DNA of 64,000 nt from Bhargavaea massiliensis (lineage in GTDB: Bacteria; Bacillota; Bacilli; Bacillales_A; Planococcaceae). The position numbers and the translations under genes were made by a program. A model generated the notes under the pieces. It saw nothing but the letters and a program-made list of their open reading frames with translations, did no database searches and had not been told where the DNA came from. This document shows positions 8,351-18,154 of the stretch, piece after piece (the stretch's first letter is position 1; each line of letters begins with the position of its first letter). The stretch covers positions 369,772-433,771 of the forward strand of contig NZ_JAHBCJ010000002.1 in assembly GCF_018390575.1 (NCBI RefSeq). The letters run 5' to 3'.

Positions 8351-9177
8351 AGGCCGACCTGTCCAATCCGGTGCTGATGAAGGAAATCAAGCTCCGGTTC
8401 CGCTCGCCGAAAAGCTTTGTGGGCATTCTTTTTTACCTTGCTGCGATGAGCCTGTTTGTCATCGGTTTCATGTACATCATGACGCAGGACGGATCATCCG
8501 GAGGATATCTGGATCCCGCACAAAGCTATATGCTGTTCACGATGCTGACTTTTATCCAGCTTGTGCTGGTCCTCTTCATCACACCGGGACTGACCGCGGG
8601 AGCCATCAGTTCAGAGCGGGAAAAGCAGACGCTCAACATGCTGCTGACCACATCGCAGTCGTCATTCCAGATCATTATCGGCAAACTTCTGTCATCGATC
8701 GCTTTTCTGGTTCTGATGCTGGCATCCAGCCTCCCTTTGTACAGCATCGTCTTCCTGTACGGCGGTGTGTCGCCGAAACAGCTTTTTCTGCTCATGTTCT
8801 ACTTCTTGCTGACCACGGTTGCAATCGGAAGTCTGGGCGTGATGTTCTCCACACTGATCAGGAAAACGATCGTCTCGATGATCGCGACTTACGGTTCGGT
8901 TCTTGCCCTGCTCGCGGTCACCGGTTTTCTCAGTGTTTTCTTCGCTTCACTGAGCCAGGGGGGCACATCTCCCGGGGCTCATCTGTTTGCGGCGATCAAT
9001 CCGGCTGTTCTGACCGCCTCTCTCCTAGCATCGGATTCCGGAGATTTCCTGCACGGGATGACCGGTCTGAGGTGGCCGATCTGGCTGATTTATCTTTTGG
9101 TTTATCTGATTGTGACAGCAGTGGCTGTTTTCGTATCGGTGAAATCACTGCGTGTCAATATGGCAAGCGGAAAGTAA
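8347..9177 (+). CDS. ABC-2 type permease
   Basis: A 276-residue integral membrane protein with about six hydrophobic segments, the partner of the upstream ATPase. The conserved ISSEREKQTLNMLLTT stretch near residue 90 is typical of ABC-2 permeases that pair with this ATPase class. Its start overlaps the ATPase stop by 4 bases. The next gene starts 12 bases after its stop with a good AAAGGAGGGG site. Substrate unknown. Confidence 0.88.
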   Translation: MKADLSNPVLMKEIKLRFRSPKSFVGILFYLAAMSLFVIGFMYIMTQDGSSGGYLDPAQSYMLFTMLTFIQLVLVLFITPGLTAGAISSEREKQTLNMLLTTSQSSFQIIIGKLLSSIAFLVLMLASSLPLYSIVFLYGGVSPKQLFLLMFYFLLTTVAIGSLGVMFSTLIRKTIVSMIATYGSVLALLAVTGFLSVFFASLSQGGTSPGAHLFAAINPAVLTASLLASDSGDFLHGMTGLRWPIWLIYLLVYLIVTAVAVFVSVKSLRVNMASGK

Positions 9178-9189
9178 AGGAGGGGTGAG

Positions 9190-10587
9190 ATGGACAGCAG
9201 GCGAAAGCTGGACGTTGCAGTCGCGCAAGTGCGGCGCAGGCTCATGGCGGTATGGTTCGTGAGGACGGCTGTACGGGGGCTGGCTACGGGCGCGGTCATG
9301 GCCGCGGCAGTGCTTGCTGCCTCCCGTCTGTTTGTCTGGCCGGGTTACGCGGGCTATGCGGGCATTGCAGCAGCGCTTGCTGCGGTCGCGGCATTTGCAT
9401 ATGAATGGCGGAGGTCGCCGTCGCGGCAGGAGGCTGTCAGGCTGTTGGATTCGTTTAGCCGGGACAATGTCATCCTGGCCGCAGAGACGGACGGAACCCG
9501 TGAAGGCCCGCTTTCCGCGGCCCTTGCGGATGCCGCCGCGGATGCTGCCGGCGGAGCACTGGGCCGGTTCCGGAAAAGGAGGGGGCGGTGGACGGAGCGC
9601 ACGCCGCTCCTGGTCGCGGGCATCTCCGCCGCTGCCCTGGCAGGACTTGCCCTGTTTCCTTCCTCCGCACAGCTGGAAGCGCAAGAAGCCGAAGAAGAGC
9701 GGGAGATCATCGAGGATCTCGCAGACGATGTAGGCGATCTCTCGGAAAGGGCAGAGGATCCGGGAATGGAAAAACGGCTTGCTGATCTGGCCGCGGACAT
9801 CAGGTCCGCCGAATCTCCGGAAGAAGCGGTCCGCAAGGCGGTCAAGCTTCAGCGTGAATTGTCCCTCCAGGAACGCCTCAGGGAACGTCCGGGAGACAGC
9901 CAGGGCCCTGCAGCCGGAGAACGCATCCTGACACCCGGCGAGGCTGCAGCGGCACTGGCTGAATTGTCCGGGGACGCCGAAGAACAGCTGGCCGGCATGG
10001 GGCGGACGTCAGGGGCAGGAGCACATGCTTCTTCCGGCAACGAATGGAACAGTTCCCCTGAAGAATCGGGAGGACAGGAAGGCCGGTCTTCGGAAGGAAG
10101 GGGAGGTGCAGAAACGGGAGCGGAAGATGAAGGGGATTCCTCCGGCGGAAATGGCGCCGGTGAATCAGAAGGCAATGGAGACGGAGTGCAGGACGGCGGC
10201 GGGAACAAAACGGAAAGCGGCAGCGGCAATGGAAGCGGGCAAACGGACGGAACTGGGTCCGGATCAGGAGAAGATGGCGGAGAAAGTCCGGATTCCGGCA
10301 GCGGGGGCTCCGGCCAGGGACCGGGTGACGGGGACCGGAATCTCATCAGTACGCCCCAGTCTCCGCCTGAACCCGGGGACACGGTGCTGGACGCAGGCCC
10401 TCAGAAAGAAGGGAAGTCTGCTGCAGAAAGCCTTGTTCCCGCAGAAAAAGGGGAAGTCCGGCCCTACGGGGAGGTGCAAGGCGAATACCGGGATGCCTAT
10501 GTGGAACATGCAGGCCGTCTTGGCCTTCCGGAAGACCTCCAGCAAGTCCTGTCCGATTACTTTTCGTCGATCGACACGAGGGAGTGA
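9190..10587 (+). CDS. membrane protein with Gly/Ser/Glu-rich low-complexity segment
   Basis: A 465-residue protein with basic N terminus, membrane helices at about residues 26-45, 52-70 and 138-157, a charged helical region (about 165-250) and then about 120 residues of almost pure Gly, Ser, Glu, Asp and Asn (about 275-395). The last 60 residues are an ordinary sequence again (YGEVQGEYRDAYVEHAGRLG). Proteins of this shape, sometimes labelled DUF4175-like, occur beside MoxR and VWA genes; I cannot confirm the family. The Gly/Ser stretch is probably disordered. It is translationally close to both neighbours. Confidence 0.72.
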   Translation: MDSRRKLDVAVAQVRRRLMAVWFVRTAVRGLATGAVMAAAVLAASRLFVWPGYAGYAGIAAALAAVAAFAYEWRRSPSRQEAVRLLDSFSRDNVILAAETDGTREGPLSAALADAAADAAGGALGRFRKRRGRWTERTPLLVAGISAAALAGLALFPSSAQLEAQEAEEEREIIEDLADDVGDLSERAEDPGMEKRLADLAADIRSAESPEEAVRKAVKLQRELSLQERLRERPGDSQGPAAGERILTPGEAAAALAELSGDAEEQLAGMGRTSGAGAHASSGNEWNSSPEESGGQEGRSSEGRGGAETGAEDEGDSSGGNGAGESEGNGDGVQDGGGNKTESGSGNGSGQTDGTGSGSGEDGGESPDSGSGGSGQGPGDGDRNLISTPQSPPEPGDTVLDAGPQKEGKSAAESLVPAEKGEVRPYGEVQGEYRDAYVEHAGRLGLPEDLQQVLSDYFSSIDTRE

Positions 10588-10592
10588 GGAAA

Positions 10593-11585
10593 ATGGCATT
10601 TACGAAAGAGGATTACAACGAAATGAGCCTGAAAATCGGCCAGGTAAAGGAAGAGGTGGGAAAGTTCATCGTCGGGCAGGAGGAGGCGGTGGACTTTACC
10701 CTTTATTCCATTCTTGCCGGTGGCCACACCCTTCTTGAGGGGTTGCCGGGACTTGGGAAAACGATGCTGATCCGGACGTTTTCCGAAGTGCTGGACCTGG
10801 GCTTTTCCCGAATCCAGTTCACGCCGGACCTGATGCCTTCAGACATTACCGGGACGACGGTGATTGAAGAGACACCAGACGGACGCAAGAACTTTGTCTT
10901 CCGCGAAGGCCCTTTGTTCAGCGAGATGGTGCTTGCTGACGAAATCAACCGTGCAACTCCGAAAACACAAAGTGCGCTGCTCGAAGCGATGGGAGAGCGG
11001 ACGGTGACCGCGCTCGGAACCACGCGTCCGATGAAGGACCCGTTTTTTGTGCTTGCCACACAAAATCCGATTGAACTCGAAGGAACCTACCCGCTCCCCG
11101 AAGCGCAGCTTGACCGATTTCTCTGCAAGGTGATCGTTCCGCTTCCGGGTAAGGAAGAACTGAAGGAAATCATCCGCCGTACGACGGGAAGCCCGGCCAG
11201 AAATCTCCGGAAACTGCTGGGACCGGAAGATATCCGGCGTGCCCGTCGGATGGTGAGGGAAGTGATTTTGCCCGAGGAAATGCTGGACGTGGCAGCCCGG
11301 ATCGTCACCGGCACACATCCGTCCGATTCGCCGTTGGAAGAGGTGAGCCGATGGGTCCGTTTCGGCAGCGGCCCCCGCGGGCTGCAGAGCCTGGTGCTCG
11401 CGGCGAAAGCACGGGCGTTGGCCGAAGGACGTTTCCATGTGTCAATCGGCGACCTGAAAAACTGTGCGGTTCCGGTGCTGCGTCACCGGCTGCTGTTTAA
11501 CTATGAGGGTGAAGCGGCGGGCATGCCCGCGGATGAACTGATCACCCGGCTGGCCGAACTGTCCGCCGGAGGCGCATCGTCATGA
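10593..11585 (+). CDS. MoxR-family AAA+ ATPase
   Basis: A 330-residue AAA+ ATPase of the MoxR group, chaperone-like ATPases that mature or remodel protein complexes and usually act with VWA-domain partners. Walker A is GLPGLGKT (about residue 49), Walker B and following motif are LADEINRATPKTQSALLEAMGE, and sensor 1 is in FVLATQNPIELEGTYPLPEAQLDRF. The C-terminal lid domain is complete. ATG at 10593 follows GGAG with 8 bases of spacing; a GTG at 10584 is less likely. The next gene overlaps by 4 bases. Confidence 0.93.
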   Translation: MAFTKEDYNEMSLKIGQVKEEVGKFIVGQEEAVDFTLYSILAGGHTLLEGLPGLGKTMLIRTFSEVLDLGFSRIQFTPDLMPSDITGTTVIEETPDGRKNFVFREGPLFSEMVLADEINRATPKTQSALLEAMGERTVTALGTTRPMKDPFFVLATQNPIELEGTYPLPEAQLDRFLCKVIVPLPGKEELKEIIRRTTGSPARNLRKLLGPEDIRRARRMVREVILPEEMLDVAARIVTGTHPSDSPLEEVSRWVRFGSGPRGLQSLVLAAKARALAEGRFHVSIGDLKNCAVPVLRHRLLFNYEGEAAGMPADELITRLAELSAGGASS

Positions 11586-12448
11586 CGGAAGCATTTTTTT
11601 CGTCTTCCGATAAGGTTGCCGCCGGCCGACTCCGGCACTTGGCCCGCACCGCTCCAAAAGGGATGCATCACGGGCGGAACGCATCGGGAAGAAGCGGGGC
11701 ATCGCAGGATTTCTCGGATTTCCAGCCCTATGCACCCGGTGATGATATCCGCAATGTCGACTGGAACGTCTACGTAAGGACGAACCAATTGTTCATCAAG
11801 CGTTTCATGGATGAGCGTGAGCTCCGTGTGTCAGTGATTTTGGATGCCAGCCGGTCAATGGGCGGTGGCCGGTGGCTGTTTGCAAGACGACTGTGCGGGA
11901 TGCTCGGCCTGATGGCGCTGGCCGCCGATGACCACCTGCACTTTTTCACCGCAGGCGAACCCACGCCATCTTCCTTTACGGCAAAGGGTGCGCGGAACAG
12001 GAACCGGTTCCTGGGGCACCTGGAACAGCTGCAGTCCCCCGGAGGGACCGGCTTTGCGGGTGCGGCAGCATCAGAAAATCTTTTAGGCGCATCCGTCCGG
12101 TATATCGTGACGGACGGGCTGGAGCCGCCGGCATCATTCCGTCCTCTGTTCCGCAAACTCAGGAAAAGCGCGGGCGAGGTCCGGATGGTTTTGCTGACGG
12201 ATGACCGCACGGACATGCCAGCCGGGACCCGTGATGTCCGTTTTGTCGATTCTGAGACCGGCAAAGCAGTGGATGTCACCCTTACGGCAAGCGCAATGCA
12301 CAGGCAACAGGAGCTGAGGGAGCGGCATTTTTCAGAGCTTGCCGCCCTCTGCCGGGAGTACGGCATTGCCTTGCTGGAGGCGGTGGAACAGGAAGGTGCA
12401 GCGGATTTTGTGTCAAGAAAGATGAGACGGGCGGGCTGGGTCCGCTGA
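11582..12448 (+). CDS. DUF58 (VWA-like) protein
   Basis: A 288-residue protein with the DUF58 signature DFQPYAPGDDIRNVDWNVYVRTNQLFIKRF split across residues about 43-78, followed by a VWA-like fold with the DASRS metal-site motif near residue 88. DUF58 proteins are the usual partners of MoxR ATPases and are thought to present metal-dependent binding surfaces. No signal peptide or membrane helix is seen, so it is probably cytoplasmic. It overlaps MoxR by 4 bases. Confidence 0.9.
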   Translation: MTEAFFSSSDKVAAGRLRHLARTAPKGMHHGRNASGRSGASQDFSDFQPYAPGDDIRNVDWNVYVRTNQLFIKRFMDERELRVSVILDASRSMGGGRWLFARRLCGMLGLMALAADDHLHFFTAGEPTPSSFTAKGARNRNRFLGHLEQLQSPGGTGFAGAAASENLLGASVRYIVTDGLEPPASFRPLFRKLRKSAGEVRMVLLTDDRTDMPAGTRDVRFVDSETGKAVDVTLTASAMHRQQELRERHFSELAALCREYGIALLEAVEQEGAADFVSRKMRRAGWVR

Positions 12449-12464
12449 GCAGGGAGGAGATCGA

Positions 12465-14225
12465 GTGGGTTTCGGTTCAATCGGCATGATCTGGACGCTG
12501 GTCTTTCCCGCCATCGTCCTCCTTTATTATTTCTTCAGGAAGAAGTATGTGGAGCGCACGGTGCCGTCCGTGCTTTTCTGGGAAGAGTCAAGGAAGCATA
12601 CGGAAAGCTCCCCTTTTGTTAGTCATCTGTCCCGGAACGCCCTGTTCTATCTGCAGATGGCAGCCCTTCTGCTGTTCGTGCTTCTGCTAATGAAACCCGG
12701 CATCACAAGTTCCGGCGATTCTTCCGGACACCTGATCGTCGTCGCGGACACTTCTGCCACGATGCTGGCCGAAAAGGACGGTGAGCCGCTGATCGAACGG
12801 CACAAGGCCCGGATGGAATTACTGATCCGGGACCATGAGGGAGCGCGGTTCACCGTCATCCGTGCGGGCGGCACACCAGAAGTGTTGCTGCAGGCTTCGG
12901 AAAAAATGGATGAAGCACTCCGCACTGTCCGGAGCCTCGGTCCCACTTACGCCCATCAGGATCTGCCCGCGGCTCTTTCCCTTGCCGGAACCGCTGCCGG
13001 CGGGGAACAGGCGGACGTGCATGTCTTTACCGACTCGGCAGTCCCTGAAGATCTTCCGGCCGCCGTGCCGGGTGTGGTCTACAGCGTTCATGCCGCCTCG
13101 GACCTTCCGGATAATGTATCGGTCGGTCAGTTCGGCATCGCACAGGGGAAAGACGGGCAATCCGCTATTGCCGTCGTGACAAATGGCTCCCAGGCTGACT
13201 ACGAGGTGGCGCTGTCCCTGGAAGATGAGCAGGGAAATCCGGCAGGAGAATCCCGTGTACTGACCGTAGGGAGCGGAGAGTCCGAACGGGTCGTGTTCGA
13301 CGGCCTGCCGCCTGTCCTGGGCCTGAAGCTCACGGCGGAGTCAGGTGACGGCTATCCGGCGGACAATATCGCCCATGCCGTCTCCGGCGGAGGAAAATTG
13401 CCGGTCTTTGTGGAGGCCGGGCTACATGAGCTGTTACATAAGGCCCTACAGGCGACCGGAGCCGATGTGACCGCTTACGGAAGGGAAGAGACGGAACAGC
13501 TTCCGGAAGAAGCGATTGTCGTGACCGGTTCAGAAGAGACGTTCCTCGCCCGCCGGGGGCGTACCGTCCTGTTCGGGGGTGAGGGGAATCCGGAAGAAAA
13601 CCCGGTGTTCATTACGGCGTCCGACGATCCGCTTTTTGCTTTTGCTCCGGGAGAGGAGATTTATGCAGCCGGACTTTATCCGCCTTTTCCCGATATGGAG
13701 ACCATCGCCGGACCGGAAAGCAATCCTCTGGTCCAGAGGGCAGCCGACGGAAGGATTGCCGTGCTGGCCGACCCGTCCATGACGGACTGGCCGCTCCGTC
13801 CCTCCTTCCCGCTGTTTCTGTGGAGCGTCATTGACAGCTATTCCCGCGAGCAGGCCGGGGCCGGCACCTTCCTTCCCGGTGAAAGCCGTCCGGTCACGCC
13901 TTCTCTCGAAGGGGGCTGGCAGCTGTTCACCGCAGGGGGGGAGTACATGGCCGAATTCGCCGCCGCCGGGGCGGTGACCGCACCGGATCAGCCCGGGCTG
14001 TATGTTCTCCGGTCCGGAACCGAAGAGCGTTACCTGGCAGTCGTGCTTCCCGATGAAGAACGCACGGTTCAGGCCGGTCCTTCGTTTACTGCCGGTGAAA
14101 GAGGAGAGGGCGGGAAATCGGGCCCCGCCGAAAAGCGGCAGCCCGTCCGGTTGTTCATCCTTCTGATCCTGCTTCTGATTCTCGCGGAATGGGAGGTGCA
14201 GCGCCGCCATGGACTTTCGTATTGA
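12465..14225 (+). CDS. membrane-anchored VWA-like protein (BatA type)
   Basis: A 586-residue protein with helices at about residues 4-22 and 59-77 near the N terminus, a degenerate VWA domain (VVADTSATM in place of DxSxS, about residues 88-200), further beta-rich domains, and a C-terminal helix (RLFILLILLLILAEWEV). This is the layout of Bacteroides aerotolerance BatA-like proteins. The GTG start at 12465 has GGAGGAGA about 5-7 bases upstream. It overlaps the next gene by 17 bases. It lacks the ideal metal-site residues, so it may be a structural partner. Confidence 0.82.
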   Translation: MGFGSIGMIWTLVFPAIVLLYYFFRKKYVERTVPSVLFWEESRKHTESSPFVSHLSRNALFYLQMAALLLFVLLLMKPGITSSGDSSGHLIVVADTSATMLAEKDGEPLIERHKARMELLIRDHEGARFTVIRAGGTPEVLLQASEKMDEALRTVRSLGPTYAHQDLPAALSLAGTAAGGEQADVHVFTDSAVPEDLPAAVPGVVYSVHAASDLPDNVSVGQFGIAQGKDGQSAIAVVTNGSQADYEVALSLEDEQGNPAGESRVLTVGSGESERVVFDGLPPVLGLKLTAESGDGYPADNIAHAVSGGGKLPVFVEAGLHELLHKALQATGADVTAYGREETEQLPEEAIVVTGSEETFLARRGRTVLFGGEGNPEENPVFITASDDPLFAFAPGEEIYAAGLYPPFPDMETIAGPESNPLVQRAADGRIAVLADPSMTDWPLRPSFPLFLWSVIDSYSREQAGAGTFLPGESRPVTPSLEGGWQLFTAGGEYMAEFAAAGAVTAPDQPGLYVLRSGTEERYLAVVLPDEERTVQAGPSFTAGERGEGGKSGPAEKRQPVRLFILLILLLILAEWEVQRRHGLSY

Positions 14226-16779
14226 AGATCCGGTTTATCTCCTGCTCCTCCTCCCGGTGCTCGCGTATCTGTTCTGGTCATGGAACCGGGAGCGGATCAG
14301 GAACGGGCGCAATGTCCTGGTGCTGCTGATTTTGCGGATCCTGGCATCTGTCTTGCTCATCATCGCGGCAGCGTCCCCATATCTCCTGATGCGCGCCGGG
14401 GAGGAGCGGGTGTTCTTCCTGGTGGACCGCTCGGCCTCCATGGAAGGGTCAGAGGAGGAAACTTCGGCATTCCTGTCCGATGCTATCGGCCGGCACCCCG
14501 ACCGGGATGTCACAGTGCTTTCGTTTGCAGGGGAAGTATCCAATAATCTGCCGGAATCCGGGAGCGCGGATATCGCCGGGAGTGCCGGGGAAACGGATCT
14601 GGAAAGCGCACTCCGTTATGCGGGAGCCGCCGCAGCAGGACATCCTGCCAGAATTGTTGTTTTGTCGGACGGCAGGGAGACGAAAGGGGATGCACTCGGA
14701 TATGTCCGGAGCCAGCTGCCGGCCGGGGTGACCGTCGATGCGGCCGTTGTCGCCGCACCGGAAGCTGAAGATGTCTCCGTCTCTTCCTTCACTGTCCCGA
14801 CTACCGGGAGGAAAGGGGAATCCCAGCAGCTTGAAGTGACCATCCGTTCGACCGCTCCGGCAGCTGCCCGACTTGTCCTGTTCCGAAATGATCAGCCGCT
14901 TGCCGAGCGGGATATGGATCTGGCAGAAGGGGAAAACCGTTTCACATTCAGTGACCTCCAGGTCGGAGAGGGACTTGTGAAATATGAAGCACAGGTCATC
15001 ATGGAAGGTGACGGCATCCAGGAAAACAACCGGATGACTGCCGTCACCGAGATCGAAGGGCCTCCCCGTGTGCTGATCGCAGAGACCGCCGGAGACCCGA
15101 GCCCGCTGGGAGAACTGATCGGAAAAAACGGAGTCAGCACACAAACCGTCCGGGCGGACAATCTTCCCCGGGATCTTTCATCCTATCTTCAATATGATGC
15201 CGTCATTTTCGACAATGTCCCCGGACACCAGGTCGGGGAGGATCGGATGAAAGTCATCGAGCAGGCTGTCAAGACGTTCGGACTCGGCTTCATGATGGTC
15301 GGCGGAGAGGAAAGCTTTGGTCTCGGAGGCTATTTCCGGACTCCGATTGAGGACATGCTTCCTGTCGATCTGGACGTGACCGGCAAACAGGTCATCCCGT
15401 CACTGGGTCTCGTCATCGTCATGGACCGCTCAAGCAGCATGAGCGGGCGGAAGCTGGATCTGGCAAAGGAAGCGGCTGCGCGGTCCGCCGCACTCCTCAG
15501 GGAAGACGACATGCTGGGATTCATCGCATTTGACAATAGTCCGTGGGAGGTGATCGAGACGTCACCGCTGGACGATCCGGATGAAGCCACAGGGAAAATC
15601 ATGTCGGTCACGCCGGGGGGCGGCACCAATATTTACCCTGCAGTCGCACTGGCCTACGAACGGCTCCGCGGCCTTGACCTGGAACGCAAGCACATCATCC
15701 TTCTGACGGACGGGATGTCCGCTCCGGGCGGCGATTACGCGTCGCTTGCAGAGGCCGGCGAAGCCGACGGCGTGACGATGTCGACCGTTGCGATCGGCAC
15801 CGATGCGGACAGGCGGCTGCTCCAGCAGCTCGCGGAACAGGCGTCAGGCCGCTATTATGAAGTGACCGATGCCGATTCGGTGCCGTCCATCCTGTCGAGG
15901 GAGACGGCGATGCTGTCGAGGACCTATATCGTCGATGAGCCGTTCACGCCCGCTGTACGGGGGGAAACCGAATGGGATGCGCTGTTCGGCAACGGGCTTC
16001 CGCAGATGAACGCTTATATTGCGACGACGGCAAAGCCGGCTTCAGAGGTCATCCTTGAGAGCCCCCAAGAAGACCCCATCATCGCGGAAGGCCGGTACGG
16101 CCTGGGAAGGACACTGGCTTATACGTCCGGGTCGGGATCCTGGAGCGGAGGCTTCCCGTCCTGGGAGCGCTGGGGGGAACTGTGGACCACCGCCGTTTCC
16201 AGAATCCTCCCACAATACCGAAGCGAACCGTTCGACATCCGCAGGAATACGGACGGTTCATATTCCGTGACAGGATCGGCTTCCATGCCGTTCCTTGACA
16301 TTGCAGTCGTCGATGAAAAGGGCCGCGAGCTCGAAACTGCAGTTGAACCGGTACGGCCGGGCACCGCACGCGTGCGGATACAATCCGGTCCTGGGCTCGT
16401 CTTTTTCAGGATATCCGGGGACGGGGAGATTGTCTCGACAGCCGGCATCTCGATTCCGTATGGGGATGAATACCGGCCGGGACCGCCGGATGCGGAGCGC
16501 CTTGCCGCCATCGCAGAAGCATCCGGCGGTCGCGTTCTGGAATCGGCCGAAGAGGCCCTCCGGCCGCCGGAATCGTCCAAAAAAGACATCCTCCCTGCCT
16601 GGGACTGGTTTGCCCTGGCGGCGATGCTGATCTTCTTTGCAGATATCACACTGCGGAGATTCGGAATGCCTCGTATCCGGAAACCGGGCCGGGCTTCAAA
16701 AAGGCTTGGAGATGCAGCGGTGAACAGGGAAGAGACAAGCGTTGAAAAACTGCTGAAAGCAAAAAAGCAGGAAAGATAA
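14209..16779 (+). CDS. double-VWA membrane protein with amidotransferase-like fold
   Basis: An 856-residue protein with N-terminal helices (residues about 9-23 and 34-62). A first VWA domain has VDRSAS near residue 72 and LSDGRET. A class-I glutamine-amidotransferase-like region lies at about 285-395 (PRVLIAETAGDPSPLGELIG...FMMVGGEESFGLGG). A second VWA domain has a full MIDAS set: MDRSSS near 405, GGGTNIYPA and LLTDG. A C-terminal helix near 805-820 is followed by a basic tail. The large middle part should lie outside the cell. It is the last gene of the operon and ends at a bidirectional terminator. Confidence 0.88.
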   Translation: MDFRIEDPVYLLLLLPVLAYLFWSWNRERIRNGRNVLVLLILRILASVLLIIAAASPYLLMRAGEERVFFLVDRSASMEGSEEETSAFLSDAIGRHPDRDVTVLSFAGEVSNNLPESGSADIAGSAGETDLESALRYAGAAAAGHPARIVVLSDGRETKGDALGYVRSQLPAGVTVDAAVVAAPEAEDVSVSSFTVPTTGRKGESQQLEVTIRSTAPAAARLVLFRNDQPLAERDMDLAEGENRFTFSDLQVGEGLVKYEAQVIMEGDGIQENNRMTAVTEIEGPPRVLIAETAGDPSPLGELIGKNGVSTQTVRADNLPRDLSSYLQYDAVIFDNVPGHQVGEDRMKVIEQAVKTFGLGFMMVGGEESFGLGGYFRTPIEDMLPVDLDVTGKQVIPSLGLVIVMDRSSSMSGRKLDLAKEAAARSAALLREDDMLGFIAFDNSPWEVIETSPLDDPDEATGKIMSVTPGGGTNIYPAVALAYERLRGLDLERKHIILLTDGMSAPGGDYASLAEAGEADGVTMSTVAIGTDADRRLLQQLAEQASGRYYEVTDADSVPSILSRETAMLSRTYIVDEPFTPAVRGETEWDALFGNGLPQMNAYIATTAKPASEVILESPQEDPIIAEGRYGLGRTLAYTSGSGSWSGGFPSWERWGELWTTAVSRILPQYRSEPFDIRRNTDGSYSVTGSASMPFLDIAVVDEKGRELETAVEPVRPGTARVRIQSGPGLVFFRISGDGEIVSTAGISIPYGDEYRPGPPDAERLAAIAEASGGRVLESAEEALRPPESSKKDILPAWDWFALAAMLIFFADITLRRFGMPRIRKPGRASKRLGDAAVNREETSVEKLLKAKKQER

Positions 16780-16796
16780 AATACTATGAGACAAGA

Positions 16797-16826
16797 AAAC
16801 CCGCCATGCAGATGCATGGCGGGTTT
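16797..16826. terminator. bidirectional terminator
   Basis: A 13-bp perfect stem (aacccgccatgca and complement) around a GA loop lies between the convergent VWA operon and the MFS gene, with A-rich and T-containing flanks. It can serve both directions. Confidence 0.75.
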
Positions 16827-16833
16827 GGTTGGC

Positions 16834-18054
16834 TTAACGCGCGGCCGCAACCTTTCTGGAGCGGAGCGCCTGGAGCTGTTCCCGGTGGAGCCTCGCCCAG
16901 GCGATGGTGATACCGAAGCAGACGAGCAGCACGGCGGTCCCGAACACATACGGGATGGCCATATTGAGATCGAACAGCGTTCCCGCCAACGCCGGGCCGA
17001 ACATGTTGCCTAGACTCATGTAGGCATTGATCAGGCCGGCGGCAAATCCCTGTTCATTGCCTGCCATCTTCGAGATCAGTGTATTTAAAGCCGGCCGGAG
17101 CAGCGATGTGGCCGTGAAAAAGAACGTCGAAATGAGCATAAGCGACCAGAACCGGTCTACAAAGAGGATGCCGGACATTGAAATCGCCGCAATCAGTAGG
17201 TTTACCAGGATGACCCGCATCTCACCATATTTGCGGAACAGCGGATCGACAACAAATGTCTGTACAACTACCCCGACAAACCCGCCGATTGTCATAAGGA
17301 TGGCAATCTCCGATGGCGAGTACGCGTATTTCTTATCCATATACATGGAAATGGTCGCCTGAAAATTGGCAAGTCCGAACGAGAAGACAAGCATAATGAT
17401 CAGCAGGATAAAATAGTTCAGCGCAACGGAACGTTTCAGCTGCCCAAGGATGTTCTCCTGGCCCTTGAGGTCCTCATTTCCCGGCCCTTTTTCCGGACGC
17501 GGGTCCGGAAGAATCAACGCAGAAGACAAGGCAGCAACCAGGGCAACACTGCAGGCGATATAAAACGGGAACTGAAGACTGACGCTCGAGAGGAATCCGC
17601 CGATGGAAGGGCCGATCATGAATCCAAGGGACATGGAGGCACCGAGCCAGCCCATCCCTTTTCCACGGTCATCGAACGAAGTGATGTCCGCCACGAACGC
17701 CATCATCGGAGGAATGAGGAAAGCCGCTCCGAAGCCCGTAATGAACCTGGCGACGAACAGCATCCAGAGTTCCGTCGCAAGGCCGAATGCAAGCTGCGAC
17801 AGGCCGAAGACGACCAGCCCGAAGATGATCAGCTTCTTCCTGCCATACTTGTCGGACAGGTTGCCTGAGATCGGGGAGAACAGGAATTGCGCCAGCGCAA
17901 AGGAGGAGATGAGGAACCCGAGCACCTGGCCCGCCGCCCCGAATGTCTCCAGGTAAGCCGGCATGATCGGGATGATCAGCCCGATGCCGGACATTGCGAT
18001 AAACATGTTGAACATGAGGACAAACAATGCAAAACGATTGGTTCCCTCCGCCAT
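16834..18054 (-). CDS. MFS multidrug-type exporter
   Basis: A 406-residue major facilitator protein with 12 predicted membrane segments. The motif-A loop is GNLSDKYGRKKLIIFGLVVF after helix 2, and the drug/proton antiporter motif C is GFMIGPSIGGF in helix 5, so it belongs with the NorA/Bmr/Blt or YkuC-like exporters. The exact substrate cannot be read from sequence. The ATG at 18054 has GGAGGGGG upstream; a start 33 bases earlier is possible but unconserved in appearance. B. subtilis carries the MFS gene ykuC in this neighbourhood, which may be the ortholog. Confidence 0.85.
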   Translation of the reverse strand: MAEGTNRFALFVLMFNMFIAMSGIGLIIPIMPAYLETFGAAGQVLGFLISSFALAQFLFSPISGNLSDKYGRKKLIIFGLVVFGLSQLAFGLATELWMLFVARFITGFGAAFLIPPMMAFVADITSFDDRGKGMGWLGASMSLGFMIGPSIGGFLSSVSLQFPFYIACSVALVAALSSALILPDPRPEKGPGNEDLKGQENILGQLKRSVALNYFILLIIMLVFSFGLANFQATISMYMDKKYAYSPSEIAILMTIGGFVGVVVQTFVVDPLFRKYGEMRVILVNLLIAAISMSGILFVDRFWSLMLISTFFFTATSLLRPALNTLISKMAGNEQGFAAGLINAYMSLGNMFGPALAGTLFDLNMAIPYVFGTAVLLVCFGITIAWARLHREQLQALRSRKVAAAR

Positions 18055-18154
18055 GCCCGGGCCCCCTCCTGAAATTTCGTGTGTCAAACTATCTTACCAT
18101 ATCCGTATTACCCGTTACACTACCGGCTGATGCCTTTTGAAGGGGAAAATCCTA

